A DNA stretch of 64,000 nt from Pseudomonas akapageensis (GCF_011355085.1 NZ_VXCP01000016.1:186001-250000), one strand, 5' to 3'. Counted from the stretch's first letter, positions 26,337 to 36,452 are shown. The notes: generated from the sequence alone by a model not told the origin. Numbers and translations are program-made.

Positions 26337-27131
26337 ATGAGCAACGTTCGTAGCGACAAGCCCTTCACGCTGGCCGGCCGTACCTTCCAGTCGCGCTTGC
26401 TGGTAGGCACCGGCAAGTACCGTGACATGGAAGAAACCCGCCTGGCCATCGAAGCCTCGGGTGCCGAGATCGTCACCGTTGCCGTGCGCCGCACCAACAT
26501 CGGGCAGAACCCGGGCGAGCCGAACCTGCTCGATGTGCTGCCGCCGGACCGTTACACCATCCTGCCCAACACCGCCGGTTGCTACGATGCCGTCGAAGCC
26601 GTGCGCACCTGCCGCCTGGCCCGTGAACTGCTCGATGGCCACAACCTGGTCAAGCTGGAAGTCCTGGCTGACCAGAAGACCCTGTTCCCGAACGTGATCG
26701 AAACTCTCAAGGCCGCCGAAGTGCTGGTCAAGGACGGTTTCGACGTAATGGTCTACACCAGCGATGACCCTATCATCGCTCGCCAACTGGCCGAAGCCGG
26801 TTGCATCGCAGTCATGCCACTGGCTGGCCTGATCGGTACTGGCCTGGGTATCTGCAACCCCTACAACCTGCAGATCATCCTTGAAGAAGCCAAGGTACCC
26901 GTGTTGGTCGATGCTGGTGTCGGTACCGCGTCCGACGCCACCATTGCCATGGAACTGGGCTGTGAAGCGGTGCTGATGAACTCGGCCATCGCCCATGCAC
27001 AGCAACCGATCATGATGGCCGAAGCCATGAAGCACGCCATCGTCGCCGGCCGTCTGGCGTACCTGGCCGGGCGCATGCCGAAAAAACTCTATGCCAGCGC
27101 ATCGTCGCCGCTGGATGGTCTGATCAAGTAA
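26337..27131 (+). CDS. thiG: Thiazole synthase
   Basis: The 264-residue TIM-barrel enzyme condenses 1-deoxyxylulose 5-phosphate, dehydroglycine and the ThiS thiocarboxylate into the thiazole phosphate of thiamine. The Schiff-base lysine is in [10 protein letters not shown] (about residue 105) and the phosphate-binding end in [11 protein letters not shown] and [13 protein letters not shown] precedes the ATG. It lies between thiS and trmB; the nine-base gap to trmB suggests one transcript. Confidence 0.97.
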   Translation: MSNVRSDKPFTLAGRTFQSRLLVGTGKYRDMEETRLAIEASGAEIVTVAVRRTNIGQNPGEPNLLDVLPPDRYTILPNTAGCYDAVEAVRTCRLARELLDGHNLVKLEVLADQKTLFPNVIETLKAAEVLVKDGFDVMVYTSDDPIIARQLAEAGCIAVMPLAGLIGTGLGICNPYNLQIILEEAKVPVLVDAGVGTASDATIAMELGCEAVLMNSAIAHAQQPIMMAEAMKHAIVAGRLAYLAGRMPKKLYASASSPLDGLIK

Positions 27132-27140
27132 GAGCCCCTG

Positions 27141-27863
27141 ATGACTGAATCGCAAGAAACGCCGATTTCCGCTGACGGCGAAGAACGCCAGCACCGCCGC
27201 ATCAAGAGTTTCGTGATGCGTGCCGGTCGCATGACTGAAGGCCAGCAGCGCGGCCTGGACCAGGGCGCGCCGCTGTTTGTGCTGCCCTTGAGCGAAAGCA
27301 CGGTCGATTTCGACCAGGTCTTCGGCCGTAAAGCGCCACGTACCCTGGAAATCGGCTTCGGCATGGGGCACTCGCTGCTGGAGATGGCCGCTGCCGCGCC
27401 GGAGCAGGACTTCATCGGCGTCGAAGTGCACCGTCCAGGCGTGGGGGCACTGCTCAACGGCGTGCTCACCCAGGGGCTGAAGAACTTGCGGGTCTACGAT
27501 TGCGATGCGATCGAAGTGCTCAACAAGTGTGTGGCCGACAACAGCCTGGATCGCCTGTTGCTGTTCTTCCCGGACCCATGGCACAAGAGCCGTCATCACA
27601 AGCGCCGCATCGTCCAGCCGGCGTTTGCCGAACTGGTACGCAGCAAGCTGAAGGTTGGCGGTATCCTGCATATGGCAACCGACTGGGAACAGTATGCCGA
27701 GCATATGCTGGAAGTGATGAATGTTGCGCCCGGTTACCGCAATCTGGCTGAAGATGGCCGCTGCGTGCCGCGCCCGGCCGAGCGCCCGATCACCAAGTTC
27801 GAACGCCGTGGCGAACGGCTTGGGCATGGGGTTTGGGATTTGAAGTTCGAAAAGTTGGCTTGA
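27141..27863 (+). CDS. trmB: tRNA (guanine46-N7)-methyltransferase
   Basis: The 240-residue SAM enzyme has [15 protein letters not shown] for cofactor binding, the acidic [13 protein letters not shown], and the catalytic [15 protein letters not shown]. It makes m7G46 in the variable loop of tRNA. Length and start are standard. Behind thiG by nine bases; a GC hairpin (27871-27887, CGACCGC/GCGGTCG) and a REP doublet follow. Confidence 0.96.
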   Translation: MTESQETPISADGEERQHRRIKSFVMRAGRMTEGQQRGLDQGAPLFVLPLSESTVDFDQVFGRKAPRTLEIGFGMGHSLLEMAAAAPEQDFIGVEVHRPGVGALLNGVLTQGLKNLRVYDCDAIEVLNKCVADNSLDRLLLFFPDPWHKSRHHKRRIVQPAFAELVRSKLKVGGILHMATDWEQYAEHMLEVMNVAPGYRNLAEDGRCVPRPAERPITKFERRGERLGHGVWDLKFEKLA

Positions 27864-27887
27864 GATTTTGCGACCGCTTTGCGGTCG

Positions 27888-27979
27888 ATCGCTGGCAAGC
27901 CCGCTCCCACAGGGAATGGCCGGGTCTCACCGATTGACGGTTCAATCTCAATCTCTGTGGGAGCTGGCTTGCCAGCGAT
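27888..27979. repeat. REP doublet (REPIN), GCTGGCAAG / CTCCCACAGGG family
   Basis: ATCGCTGGCAAGC (27888-27900) plus CGCTCCCACAGGG are mirrored by CTGTGGGAG and GCTTGCCAGCGAT ending at 27979. It fills the gap between converging trmB and the DUF3392 gene. Confidence 0.85.
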
Positions 27980-28000
27980 AAGGGCCGAAGGCCCTTCAAG

Positions 28001-28324
28001 CTACCGCCGATCCGCCACAACCCCAATCAACACCAGCACCACCAACAACACCGGCGCCAGGCTGTAGTTGTTGAACTGACTCAACCCCTTCACTACCCAC
28101 GGCGTGGCATAGATCAGCGCCGCACCGCTCCCCACCATGCATACCAGTGCCATGAACGGTACGCGCAAGGCGCCTGCAAGGCCGCCCAGGCGACCTTCGA
28201 GCCAACCTTTGATATCGGCGCCAAACAGCACTAGCGCACACCCTACAAGCGCCAGGGCGATTTCCGAGAGGTTGCTGCGGCTCCAGCGCGAGACGGTTGC
28301 GAGCAGATCGAGTACCAAATCCAT
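28001..28324 (-). CDS. DUF3392 family membrane protein
   Basis: The 107-residue protein has three hydrophobic segments (IALALVGCALVLFGADIKGW, RVPFMALVCMVGSGAALIYA, LAPVLLVVLVLIGVVA) and fits the gammaproteobacterial DUF3392 family, of unknown function. It is last in the metX-to-hemW string, nine bases after the hemW stop. Confidence 0.8.
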   Translation of the reverse strand: MDLVLDLLATVSRWSRSNLSEIALALVGCALVLFGADIKGWLEGRLGGLAGALRVPFMALVCMVGSGAALIYATPWVVKGLSQFNNYSLAPVLLVVLVLIGVVADRR

Positions 28325-28333
28325 TCAGAGTCC

Positions 28334-29548
28334 TTAGATCAAGAAATACTGCAGCAGGTCATTGAGGAACAATTGGCCGCGGGCGGTAGGGACCAGGCGC
28401 GAGGGTTCGACCTGTAAAAGCCCTTTTTGTTCGGCCTCGCGGCGGGCCTTGTCCAGCATCCCCAGGCTCAAGCCGGTGCGCTCGCTGAACAGGGTAGCTT
28501 CCACGCCGTCGGTCAGGCGCAAGGCATTCATCAGAAACTCGAAGGGTAGTTCTTCGGTAGTGAGCGGTTTCTCGCCTGCCTTGAAAGCCTTGGCCGGGTT
28601 CAGGTAGTCCTTCGGCAGGCGGGTCTTCCAGGTGCGCACGATGCGGCCGTCCGGGTGGCTCAATTTGCCGTGGGCACCGGCGCCGATGCCGATGAAGTCG
28701 CCGAAGCTCCAGTAATTCAGGTTATGGCGCGCTGCGCGGCCCGGCTGGGCGTAGGCCGATACTTCGTACTGGGCGTAGCCGTGGCTGGCCAACAGGGCCT
28801 GGCCGGCTTCCTGGATGTCCCAGAGAATGTCGTCTTCGGGCAGCAGGGGAGGCTGATTCCAGAACACCGTGTTGGGTTCCAGCGTCAGCTGGTACCAGGA
28901 CAGGTGCGTCGGCGCCAGGGCAATGGCCTGGCGCAAGTCGCCCAGGGCGTCGTCCAGGGATTGGTCGGGCAAGCCGTGCATCAGGTCCAGGTTGAAGTTG
29001 TCGAAGCCGGCCTGGCGCGCCATGTCGGCGGCGCGGACCGCTTCGTTGCCCGTATGGATGCGGCCCAGGGCTGTCAGCTTGGCTTCCTGGAAGCTCTGGA
29101 TGCCAATCGACAGGCGATTGATGCCCAATTGCCGGTAGACCTTGAATTTTTCCTGCTCGAAGGTTCCCGGGTTGGCTTCCAGGGTGATCTCGATGTCAGG
29201 GGCGAAGGGGATTCGCTGCTGTACGCCTGCCAGCAGGCGGCCGAGGGCTTGCGCACTGAACAGGCTGGGCGTGCCGCCGCCGAAGAAGATCGTGCTCAGC
29301 TCGCGGCCATAGACTGCCGGCAGGTCCAGGTCGAGGTCGGCCAGCAGTGCATCGACGTACTCCTGCTCCGGCAGCACGGGGCTGGCGGCATGGGAGTTGA
29401 AGTCGCAGTACGGGCATTTGCGCACGCACCAGGGGATATGGATATACAGCGACAGGGGCGGAAGCCGCGTCAGGCCCGCCCGAGGTGCTTCGGATGAAAA
29501 GCCAGCCTCGCCCAGGTGCAGCGGCTGTGCGGGCGCATGACTGGTCAT
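28334..29548 (-). CDS. hemW: Heme chaperone HemW (radical SAM)
   Basis: The 404-residue protein has the radical SAM motif [10 protein letters not shown] (about residue 41) and the HemN-like FGGGTPSLF and [12 protein letters not shown]. It resembles coproporphyrinogen oxidase HemN but belongs to the HemW group, which binds heme and hands it to respiratory proteins. It is coupled to rdgB by a four-base overlap. Older annotation would call it oxygen-independent coproporphyrinogen III oxidase; the single-cluster motif and the rdgB neighbour favour HemW. Confidence 0.9.
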   Translation of the reverse strand: MTSHAPAQPLHLGEAGFSSEAPRAGLTRLPPLSLYIHIPWCVRKCPYCDFNSHAASPVLPEQEYVDALLADLDLDLPAVYGRELSTIFFGGGTPSLFSAQALGRLLAGVQQRIPFAPDIEITLEANPGTFEQEKFKVYRQLGINRLSIGIQSFQEAKLTALGRIHTGNEAVRAADMARQAGFDNFNLDLMHGLPDQSLDDALGDLRQAIALAPTHLSWYQLTLEPNTVFWNQPPLLPEDDILWDIQEAGQALLASHGYAQYEVSAYAQPGRAARHNLNYWSFGDFIGIGAGAHGKLSHPDGRIVRTWKTRLPKDYLNPAKAFKAGEKPLTTEELPFEFLMNALRLTDGVEATLFSERTGLSLGMLDKARREAEQKGLLQVEPSRLVPTARGQLFLNDLLQYFLI

Positions 29549-30141
29549 GCCAGGCCCAGGCGTTGCCGCAGCAAGGCCACGGCGCGGGCGCGGTGGCTCA
29601 GTTGGTTTTTCTCGGCCGGGCCCAGTTCAGCGCTGGAGCAGTCGCGCTCCGGTACCCAGAACAGTGGGTCGTAGCCAAAGCCATGCTCACCGCGGGCCCC
29701 AGTGAGGATGCGACCGTGCCACAGGCCTTCACAGAGGATCGGCAGCGGGTCATCGGCATGCCGGACCAGCGCCAGCACGCAGACGAACTGTGCACCGCGC
29801 TGATCCTCTGGCACGTCCTTGAGTACGTCCAGCAGTTTGGCGTTGTTGGCCGCATCGCCCTGGCCCTCGGCATACCGTGCCGAATAGATGCCAGGTGCGC
29901 CGCCCAGGAAATCCACCGCCAGGCCTGAGTCGTCGGCGAGCGCCGGCAGGCCGGAAATCCTCGCCGCGTTGCGTGCCTTGAGGATGGCGTTTTCAACGAA
30001 CGACAGGCCGGTTTCCTCCGGCTCCACGCTGCTGAATTCACCGATGGAGCGCAGGTGCACGGACTCGCCGAGCATGGCCTGGAATTCTTTGAGTTTGCCG
30101 GCGTTATGGCTGGCCAACACGATTTGCTTGAAATTCATCAT
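29545..30141 (-). CDS. rdgB: Non-canonical purine NTP pyrophosphatase (XTP/dITP)
   Basis: The 198-residue Ham1/RdgB enzyme hydrolyses ITP, dITP and XTP to the monophosphate and keeps them out of nucleic acids. Motifs are [11 protein letters not shown] near the start, [23 protein letters not shown], and [12 protein letters not shown]. It overlaps the genes on both sides by four bases (DUF4426 upstream, hemW downstream). Confidence 0.96.
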   Translation of the reverse strand: MMNFKQIVLASHNAGKLKEFQAMLGESVHLRSIGEFSSVEPEETGLSFVENAILKARNAARISGLPALADDSGLAVDFLGGAPGIYSARYAEGQGDAANNAKLLDVLKDVPEDQRGAQFVCVLALVRHADDPLPILCEGLWHGRILTGARGEHGFGYDPLFWVPERDCSSAELGPAEKNQLSHRARAVALLRQRLGLA

Positions 30142-30572
30142 TCGCCTGGAAAGACTTCCTGGTTGAAACTGAAACTGTTGGTTGCACCGCCTGCCTGTAC
30201 CTTCAGATCGAAGGTAAAGGTTTCCTGCTGATCGACTGGGAACTGGGCAATGTAATACACGGCACCCTGCTCGGTGACTTGCTTGAAAGTCAGGGGTTTG
30301 GCGCGCCCGGTCAGATCCTTCACTGTGCCGCTGACATCCGCGGGCAAGGGTTTGCTGGCCTTGAGTACGGCGACATTCAATACGCCCTGGTTCTTGCTGC
30401 GCACCAGGCCGGCGGCTGCGGCAGCGTCTGGCTGCAGGAAGCTGGAGTTGAACGCATTGTAATGCACTGTTACATCACCGAAGACTTCCTTGCGTTCGAG
30501 CTTGGCCGGGTCGGCGGCCATGGCCGGTATCGCCAGGCACAGGCTGAACAGAAGCAGAGCTATGCGACGCAT
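30138..30572 (-). CDS. DUF4426 family exported protein
   Basis: The 144-residue precursor has a clear signal peptide ([20 protein letters not shown]) and a beta-rich mature part with [17 protein letters not shown]. It fits DUF4426, a small periplasmic family of unknown function that travels with metW and rdgB in Pseudomonas. It overlaps rdgB by four bases and follows metW by 25. Confidence 0.85.
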   Translation of the reverse strand: MRRIALLLFSLCLAIPAMAADPAKLERKEVFGDVTVHYNAFNSSFLQPDAAAAAGLVRSKNQGVLNVAVLKASKPLPADVSGTVKDLTGRAKPLTFKQVTEQGAVYYIAQFPVDQQETFTFDLKVQAGGATNSFSFNQEVFPGE

Positions 30573-30597
30573 GATCGTTCTCCTCGAATTGACAGGG

Positions 30598-31218
30598 TTA
30601 CACAGCGATCTGGTGATCTTGCAGGCCAGGACTGCTGACGCGGTAAATACCGATCTCCCCTAGAAGATTAGGCCATAGCTTGCTTGCCCACCCGTGCCGG
30701 TGCTCGTGATCGACGGCCAGCCGGTTGAGGACCTGGGCGCGGCGTTCACGGCATAACTCCTCGAAGTCCTCGAAGGTGCAGAAGTGAATGTTCGGCGTGT
30801 TGTACCAAGTGTACGGCAGGAACTCCGAGACGGGCATCCGGCCTTTGCTCGCAAGGTACCAGCGGCAGCGCCAGTGGCCGAAGTTGGGGAAGGTAATGAT
30901 GCACTGACGGCCAACGCGCAGCATTTCATCGAGGATCCGGTCCGGATAGTCGACGGCCTGCAGCGCCTGGGTCATGACCACGATATCGAAGCTGTTGCTG
31001 GCAAAGTTGCCCAGGCCCTTGTCCAGGTCCTGCTCGATGACGTTGACGCCCTTGGCGACACATTCAGCAATATTGTCTGCATCGATTTCCAGGCCATAGC
31101 CGCTGACCTGCTTGTGGTCGCGCAGCCAGGCCAGTAATTCGCCGTTACCGCAGCCGAGGTCGAGCACTCGGCTGCCGGCAGGGATCCAGTCTTGGATGAT
31201 TTCCAGGTCGGCTCTCAT
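30598..31218 (-). CDS. metW: Methionine biosynthesis protein MetW
   Basis: The 206-residue methyltransferase-like protein has the SAM-type loop VLDLGCGNGELLAWL and the stretch FPNFGHWRCRWYL conserved in MetW. It pairs with MetX in proteobacteria that make methionine through an acylhomoserine, and is reported to be required for full MetX activity. The ATG at 31218 (MRADLEIIQDWI) follows GAGGA; a longer reading from 31236 is less likely. It begins seven bases after the metX stop. Confidence 0.93.
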   Translation of the reverse strand: MRADLEIIQDWIPAGSRVLDLGCGNGELLAWLRDHKQVSGYGLEIDADNIAECVAKGVNVIEQDLDKGLGNFASNSFDIVVMTQALQAVDYPDRILDEMLRVGRQCIITFPNFGHWRCRWYLASKGRMPVSEFLPYTWYNTPNIHFCTFEDFEELCRERRAQVLNRLAVDHEHRHGWASKLWPNLLGEIGIYRVSSPGLQDHQIAV

Positions 31219-31225
31219 GGAGTCC

Positions 31226-32365
31226 TCAGAGTGCAATACGGTTCATGTAGCTGCTGAAGGCCTGCAAGTAACGCGGGATCGGAATCAGGAAGGCGTCGTG
31301 GCCTTGCGGTGCATCGATCTCCAGGTAGCAGACATTCTTTTTCGCAGCCATCAGGGCGTCGACCAGTTCCCGGGATCGGGCCGGGGAGAAGCGCCAGTCG
31401 GTGGTGAACGACATCACGCAAAAGTCGGCTGTGACGTGGGCCAGGGTCTTGGCCAGGTCATCGCCGCAGTTGGCGGCCGGGTCGAAGTAGTCCAGAGCCT
31501 TGGTCATCAGCAGGTAGGTGTTGGCGTCGAAACGACCGGAGAACTCCTCACCCTGGTAGCGCAGGTAGCTTTCGACCTGAAACTCGACGCTATGGAAGTC
31601 GTAGTTGAGCTTCTCGCTCTTGAGCCCGCGGCCGAATTTTTCGCCCATGGAGTCGTCCGACAGGTAGGTGATGTGACCGACCATCCGCGCCAGCATCAGG
31701 CCGCGCTTGGGGATCACGCCTTGTTCCTGGAAATAACCGCCGTGGAATTCCGGGTCGGAAAGAATTGCCTGACGGGCGACTTCGTTGAACGCGATGTTCT
31801 GTGCCGAGAGTTTGGGCGCCGAAGCGATGGCCAGGCAATGGCGGACCCGGTCGGGGTAGCTGATCGTCCATTGCAGGGCCTGCATGCCGCCCAGGCTGCC
31901 GCCGACCACAGCAGCCCATTGGCCGATGCCCAGGTGATCGGCCAGGCGGGCCTGGCTGTGCACCCAGTCTTCGACCGTCAGTACCGGGAACTCGGCGCCG
32001 AAGGCTTTGCCCGTGGCCGGGTTGATGCTGCTGGGGCCAGTCGAGCCATTGCAGCCGCCGAGGTTGTTCAGGCTGACTACGAAGAATTTGTTGGTATCGA
32101 TCGGTTTGCCGGGGCCGATGCAGCTGTCCCACCAGCCGGGCTTGCGGTCATCGACGCTGTGATAACCCGCAGCGTGATGATGGCCGGACAGGGCGTGACA
32201 GATAAGCACGGCGTTGCTGGCGCTGCTGTTGAGCGTGCCATAGGTTTCGAAAACCAGATCGTAGGCCGCAATCGAACGGCCGCAGGCCAACGCCAGGGGC
32301 TCGCTGAAATGTGCCAGTTGCGGTGTGACCAGACCAACCGAATCGGGGGGAAAGACAGTGGACAT
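31226..32365 (-). CDS. metX: Homoserine O-succinyltransferase (MetX type)
   Basis: The 379-residue alpha/beta hydrolase-fold acyltransferase activates homoserine for methionine synthesis. The nucleophile is in VGGSLGGMQ (about residue 161), the [10 protein letters not shown] loop is typical, and the C-terminal His is in PQGHDAFL. MetX proteins were first called acetyltransferases; Pseudomonas enzymes use succinyl-CoA (MetXS). Which acyl donor is used here cannot be read with certainty. First gene of the metX-metW operon; a REP doublet lies in its upstream region. Confidence 0.92.
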   Translation of the reverse strand: MSTVFPPDSVGLVTPQLAHFSEPLALACGRSIAAYDLVFETYGTLNSSASNAVLICHALSGHHHAAGYHSVDDRKPGWWDSCIGPGKPIDTNKFFVVSLNNLGGCNGSTGPSSINPATGKAFGAEFPVLTVEDWVHSQARLADHLGIGQWAAVVGGSLGGMQALQWTISYPDRVRHCLAIASAPKLSAQNIAFNEVARQAILSDPEFHGGYFQEQGVIPKRGLMLARMVGHITYLSDDSMGEKFGRGLKSEKLNYDFHSVEFQVESYLRYQGEEFSGRFDANTYLLMTKALDYFDPAANCGDDLAKTLAHVTADFCVMSFTTDWRFSPARSRELVDALMAAKKNVCYLEIDAPQGHDAFLIPIPRYLQAFSSYMNRIAL

Positions 32366-32437
32366 CGACCCTGCTCTCGCTTAAATGAGGCGTAAGTCTA
32401 AAGAGGGCTGCCCCAAGCAGCAAGCAATGGTGCAGCC

Positions 32438-32529
32438 CCTGTAGGAGCTGCCGTAAGGCTGCGATAAGGGCCGTTGAAATGCTGCGACCGCTTCGCGCTC
32501 GATCGCAGCCTAACGGCAGCTCCTACAGG
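32438..32529. repeat. REP doublet (REPIN), CCTGTAGGAGCTGCCG family
   Basis: Arms of 28 bases at 32438-32465 and 32502-32529 match in inverted order with one mismatch. A smaller hairpin (GCGACCGCTTCGCGCTCG type) lies in the spacer. It separates the yggT stop from the metX promoter region. Confidence 0.88.
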
Positions 32530-32543
32530 TTGTTTGGCGTCAG

Positions 32544-33134
32544 TTAAACCAGCATCCGCAGGATTTCAGGCATGCCAGTCATGGCCGCCAGATTGTTGAT
32601 GACCAACATGTCCAGCAACTTGAGCACCATGAACGCGAGGATCGGCGAGATATCCAGGCCACCCAGGTTCGGCAGGATGCGCCGGAACGGCACCAGGGCC
32701 GGTTCGCAGATCTGGTTGACCAGCTCGGCACCGGGGTTGTGGCTGCCAGGCGCGACCCAGGAGAGGATGACGCTGATGATCAGGGCGAAGAAGAAAATCT
32801 TCAGGAACAGCGCGGTGACCCCGATGATCGACCAGACCAGCAGTTGCAGCGGGTTGCCGGTGGTGCCATAGGCCAGCAGCAGGGTCAGGCCCATTACCAG
32901 CATCTGGACGAGGATGGCCAGCAGCAACGAAGACATGTCCAGGCCGAACAGGCTCGGAATGATCCGGCGCAGTGGCTTGAGCAGAGGCTGGGTGGCACGC
33001 ACGGCGAACTGGCTGAGCGGGTTGTAGAAGTCCGCGCGTACCAGTTGCAGGACGAAACGCAGAAGCACAATCAGCAGGAACAGGCTGCCGAGGGTTTGCA
33101 GTACATAGATTGCTGCGGTGCTGAGTCCAATCAT
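32544..33134 (-). CDS. YggT family membrane protein
   Basis: The 196-residue protein has two copies of the YggT repeat, each with membrane helices around NPLSQFAVRATQPLLKPLRRIIPS and NQICEPALVPFRRILPNLGG. YggT proteins sit in the inner membrane; roles in osmotic tolerance or protein export have been suggested, without a firm mechanism. It follows proC by 10 bases. The ATG at 33134 (MIGLSTAAIYVLQTL) follows AGGAG. Confidence 0.88.
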   Translation of the reverse strand: MIGLSTAAIYVLQTLGSLFLLIVLLRFVLQLVRADFYNPLSQFAVRATQPLLKPLRRIIPSLFGLDMSSLLLAILVQMLVMGLTLLLAYGTTGNPLQLLVWSIIGVTALFLKIFFFALIISVILSWVAPGSHNPGAELVNQICEPALVPFRRILPNLGGLDISPILAFMVLKLLDMLVINNLAAMTGMPEILRMLV

Positions 33135-33144
33135 TTTCGGCTCC

Positions 33145-33963
33145 TTATTTGCCCAGTTGCTCTGCCATCTCGGCCGACCGGTGTGCGGCAGCGCTGAGCG
33201 CTTTTTCCACCAATGCCTCGAAACCATCGGCCTGGAACGACTTGATGGCCGCTTCCGTGGTGCCTGCCGGCGAGGTCACCCGACGACGCAGCTCGGCGGC
33301 ATCGACATCGCTGGAAACCGCCATGTGCGCGGCGCCCAGGGCGGTTTGCAGGGTCAGGCGGGCGGCGGTTTCGTGGGGCAGACCGAGTTTTACGCCAGCG
33401 GCGGTCATGGCCTCGATCAGCAGGAAGAAGTACGCAGGGCCGCTGCCGGACACAGCAGTGACTGCATCGAGTTGTTGCTCTTCATCAAGCCACAGGGAGA
33501 TGCCGACGGCGGACAGCAGTTGCTCGGCCTGTTGGCGTTGGGCTGGCGACACCTGTTCGGTGGCGTACAGGCCGCTGACGCCTTGGCGCAGCAATGCCGG
33601 GGTATTGGGCATGCAACGCACGATCGGTTGTGCGCCGAGCCAATTGCTCATGCTTGCGCAGGTAATCCCGGCGGCGATGGAAACCACCAGTTGCTGCGGC
33701 TTGAGGCTGGGGCGCAGCGCTTCACAAACGGCTTTCATGGCTTGCGGTTTGACCGCCAGGACCACAACGTCGGCGCCTTCGACGGCCTGGGCATTGTCGG
33801 CGAACAGTTCGATGTCATGTTCGGCATGAACCTTGGCGCGCTGTTCGGCGCCAGGGTCGCTGGCACGGATCTGCGACGCTTCCATCCCTTGGGTGCGCAA
33901 GCCGCCGATCAGGCTGGCGGCCATGTTTCCTGCACCGATGAAGGCAATGCGAGTCTTGCTCAT
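33145..33963 (-). CDS. proC: Pyrroline-5-carboxylate reductase
   Basis: The 272-residue enzyme reduces pyrroline-5-carboxylate to proline. The NAD(P) fold starts with IAFIGAGNMAASLIGGL, and the signature near residue 230 is SPAGTTEAAIKSFQ. Its place between yggS and yggT is the widespread arrangement. The ATG at 33963 follows AAAGGATC. Confidence 0.96.
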   Translation of the reverse strand: MSKTRIAFIGAGNMAASLIGGLRTQGMEASQIRASDPGAEQRAKVHAEHDIELFADNAQAVEGADVVVLAVKPQAMKAVCEALRPSLKPQQLVVSIAAGITCASMSNWLGAQPIVRCMPNTPALLRQGVSGLYATEQVSPAQRQQAEQLLSAVGISLWLDEEQQLDAVTAVSGSGPAYFFLLIEAMTAAGVKLGLPHETAARLTLQTALGAAHMAVSSDVDAAELRRRVTSPAGTTEAAIKSFQADGFEALVEKALSAAAHRSAEMAEQLGK

Positions 33964-34000
33964 GAAAGATCCTTGATAAAGAGGCGGTGACGGTGCTCGG

Positions 34001-34687
34001 CTAGGGTTGGCCATAGTCGCGGGCACCAAACAGGGCTGTGCCGATCCGGACCCAGGTCGCACCTTGTGCGATCGCTGATTCCAGGTCGTGGCTCATGCCC
34101 ATCGAAAGTGTGTCGAGCGGCAAATTGAGGCTGTCTTGCAGGGTTCTGACGGTCGCGAAGGCTGCGTCTTGTGCGGTGCGGTCTTCGGTCGGCTCGGGTA
34201 TCGCCATCAAGCCTCGCAGTTTGAGACGCGGCAAGTTCGTGATTGCCGTGGCCAGAGCAGGCAGGTCGGCAGCGCTGCAACCGGATTTGCTCGCTTCGCC
34301 GCTGACATTGACCTGAATGCAGATATTGAGCGGCGGCAGGCCTTCGGGGCGCTGCTCTGACAGGCGTTGAGCAATTTTCAGGCGATCCACGGAGTGTACC
34401 CAGTCGAAGTTTTCCGCGATTGCGCGCGTCTTGTTCGACTGAATGGGGCCAATGAAGTGCCAACTCAAGGGCAGGTCGGTCAATTCGGTCTGCTTGCCCA
34501 GAGCTTCCTGCAAATAGTTTTCACCGAAGTCGCGGATGCCGGCGGCAAAGGCTTCACGCACGGCTTCGGCGGGTTTGGTCTTGGATACGGCGAGCAGGCC
34601 AATGCTCGATTCATCGCGTCCGGCGGCCCGTGCCGCAGCATTTATGCGGGAACTTACCGTCAAAACGTTGTCTGCTATGGTGGACAT
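34001..34687 (-). CDS. PLP homeostasis protein (YggS/PLPBP family)
   Basis: The 228-residue alanine-racemase-fold protein binds pyridoxal phosphate through the lysine in LLAVSKTKP (about residue 36) and has the loop FGENYLQEA and the C-terminal RIGTALFGAR that hold the phosphate. It has no known enzymatic activity and balances vitamin B6 and amino acid pools. proC follows after 37 bases; pilT starts on the other strand 65 bases away, so the gap carries both promoters. Confidence 0.93.
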   Translation of the reverse strand: MSTIADNVLTVSSRINAAARAAGRDESSIGLLAVSKTKPAEAVREAFAAGIRDFGENYLQEALGKQTELTDLPLSWHFIGPIQSNKTRAIAENFDWVHSVDRLKIAQRLSEQRPEGLPPLNICIQVNVSGEASKSGCSAADLPALATAITNLPRLKLRGLMAIPEPTEDRTAQDAAFATVRTLQDSLNLPLDTLSMGMSHDLESAIAQGATWVRIGTALFGARDYGQP

Positions 34688-34752
34688 TGATGTGCGCCAG
34701 CGGGTCTTGGGTCTGCGGCATTCTACCTGCTTGTCTGTATTTGGGGAGACTC

Positions 34753-35787
34753 ATGGACATTACCGAGCTGCTGACCTTCAGCGTCATGCAGGGCGCCTCC
34801 GACCTGCACCTTTCGGCAGGCTTGCCGCCGATGATCCGGGTAGACGGTGACATGCGTCCTATCGAGCTGCCGGCCCTGGATGCCAGGCAGGCGCATGAGT
34901 TGATCCATGGCCTCATGAGCGAGCAGCAGCGCAAGGATTTCGAAACATTTCTGGAAGCCGATTTTGCCTTCGAGGTTCCCGATCTGGCTCGTTTCCGGGT
35001 CAATGCCTTCAAGCAGAGCCGTGGTCCGGGGGCGGTATTGCGGACCATTGCGGCCAGGGTCTTGAGCATGGAGGCGCTTGGCATGGGGGAGGTGTTTCGC
35101 AAAATTACGGAAACGCCCCGGGGATTGGTGCTGGTCACCGGCCCCACGGGGTCGGGAAAGTCGACGACCCTTGCGGCCATGATCGACTACCTCAACAACA
35201 ATACTCATCGGCATATCCTGACCATCGAAGACCCGATCGAGTTTGTGCACGAGCCGCGCAATTGTCTGATCAACCAGCGCGAAGTCCACCGCGACACCCT
35301 GGGGTTTGGCAATGCCCTGCGTTCGGCGCTGCGCGAGGACCCGGATGTGATCATGGTGGGTGAAATGCGCGACCTTGAAACCATCCGTCTGGCGTTGACC
35401 GCGGCAGAAACCGGGCATCTGGTCTTCGGCACCCTGCACACCACTTCGGCGGCGAAAACCATCGACCGGGTCGTGGATGTTTTCCCGGCCGAGGAAAAGC
35501 CCATGGCGCGGTCCATGTTGTCGGAGTCGCTACAGGCCGTTATTTCGCAAACCTTGCTCAAGAAGATCGGCGGCGGCCGGGTGGCGGCTCACGAAATAAT
35601 GCTCGGCACGCCGGCGATTCGTAATTTGATTCGGGAAGACAAGGTGGCGCAGATGTATTCGTCGATCCAGACCGGCGGAGCGTTGGGCATGCAGACGCTG
35701 GACATGAGCCTCAAGGAATTGCTCGCAAAAGGCGTGATCACACGTGAAACTGCAAAAGAAAAGGCCAGGTCACCAGATAATTTCTGA
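34753..35787 (+). CDS. pilT: Type IV pilus retraction ATPase PilT
   Basis: The 344-residue hexameric ATPase, equal in length to P. aeruginosa PilT, depolymerises type IV pili. Walker A is GPTGSGKSTT, the Asp box lies in HILTIEDPIEF, Walker B in PDVIMVGEMRD and the His box in HLVFGTLHT. The C-terminal AIRNLIRE motif important for retraction is present. The ATG at 34753 follows GGGGAG. The paralogue pilU, which follows pilT in P. aeruginosa, is not here. A terminator stem begins inside the last codons. Confidence 0.97.
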   Translation: MDITELLTFSVMQGASDLHLSAGLPPMIRVDGDMRPIELPALDARQAHELIHGLMSEQQRKDFETFLEADFAFEVPDLARFRVNAFKQSRGPGAVLRTIAARVLSMEALGMGEVFRKITETPRGLVLVTGPTGSGKSTTLAAMIDYLNNNTHRHILTIEDPIEFVHEPRNCLINQREVHRDTLGFGNALRSALREDPDVIMVGEMRDLETIRLALTAAETGHLVFGTLHTTSAAKTIDRVVDVFPAEEKPMARSMLSESLQAVISQTLLKKIGGGRVAAHEIMLGTPAIRNLIREDKVAQMYSSIQTGGALGMQTLDMSLKELLAKGVITRETAKEKARSPDNF

Positions 35788-35803
35788 GACCTGGCCTTTC
35801 TTT
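35761..35803 (+). terminator. Terminator overlapping the pilT 3' end
   Basis: AAGGCCAGGTC (35761-35771) pairs with GACCTGGCCTT (35788-35798), followed by TCTTT. The left arm lies within coding sequence and the pilT stop TGA (35785-35787) is at the end of the loop. Confidence 0.75.
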
Positions 35804-35831
35804 GTAAGTGGCCTGGAGGGAGGAGCGCCGA

Positions 35832-36452
35832 TCAGCGCTGGCTCAAGGTCAGGTTTTTCTGCTCGTTGGGCAGGACGCGTTTGGCGACCACATAGTGGTT
35901 TTGCCAGTACGGCTTGTTCAGGGTGTCGATGGTGACCGACTTGCCCCGGCGTGGCGCGTGGATGAAGCGATCATTGCCCAGGTAGATGGCCACATGATTG
36001 ACGCGACGGCTCTTGATGTTGAAGAAGATCAGGTCGCCGGGCTTGAGGTCCTTCTGGTCGACCTTCTGGCCGTGGCCGCTGGCCATGGCGTTGGAAGTGC
36101 GTGGAAGGTCCACTTCGTCGATGTCATTGAAGGCGTATTTCACCAGGCCGCTGCAGTCGAAACCTTTGCTCGGGCTGCTGCCGCCCCAACGATAAGGGGT
36201 GCCAAGCACGTTGACGGCACGGCTCAGTACATCGCTGCTCTGTTTGGCCGACACCTGGGCATTGGTACTTTTGCCAGCAGTGTACGACACGTGTCTGGCG
36301 GTGGTACTGGTGCCCTTGCGGGTGTAGGTAACCTTGGATTTTGCAGAGTATCCGTTGAAACCTTCGGGTAAGCGTTGCTCACGATTGGTGGCGTGGGCGG
36401 CCAGTGGCAATAATAGGCAAATAGTTAGCCATGTCTTGAAAAAAGGACGCAT
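35832..36452 (-). CDS. NlpC/P60 (C40) cell-wall peptidase
   Basis: The 206-residue precursor has a signal peptide (MRPFFKTWLTICLLLPLAAH) and a C-terminal C40 domain with the catalytic Cys in GFDCSGLVKYAF (about residue 100) and His in RVNHVAIYLG. Such enzymes cut peptide stems of peptidoglycan in the periplasm. The spacer between signal and domain is Thr/Ser/Lys-rich. It converges with pilT and is divergent from the TM2 gene. Confidence 0.9.
   Translation of the reverse strand: MRPFFKTWLTICLLLPLAAHATNREQRLPEGFNGYSAKSKVTYTRKGTSTTARHVSYTAGKSTNAQVSAKQSSDVLSRAVNVLGTPYRWGGSSPSKGFDCSGLVKYAFNDIDEVDLPRTSNAMASGHGQKVDQKDLKPGDLIFFNIKSRRVNHVAIYLGNDRFIHAPRRGKSVTIDTLNKPYWQNHYVVAKRVLPNEQKNLTLSQR

Noticed and set aside
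28334..29548. Oxygen-independent coproporphyrinogen oxidase HemN
   Set aside because: The length, the CxxxCxxC motif without the extra HemN cysteine and the rdgB neighbour fit HemW.
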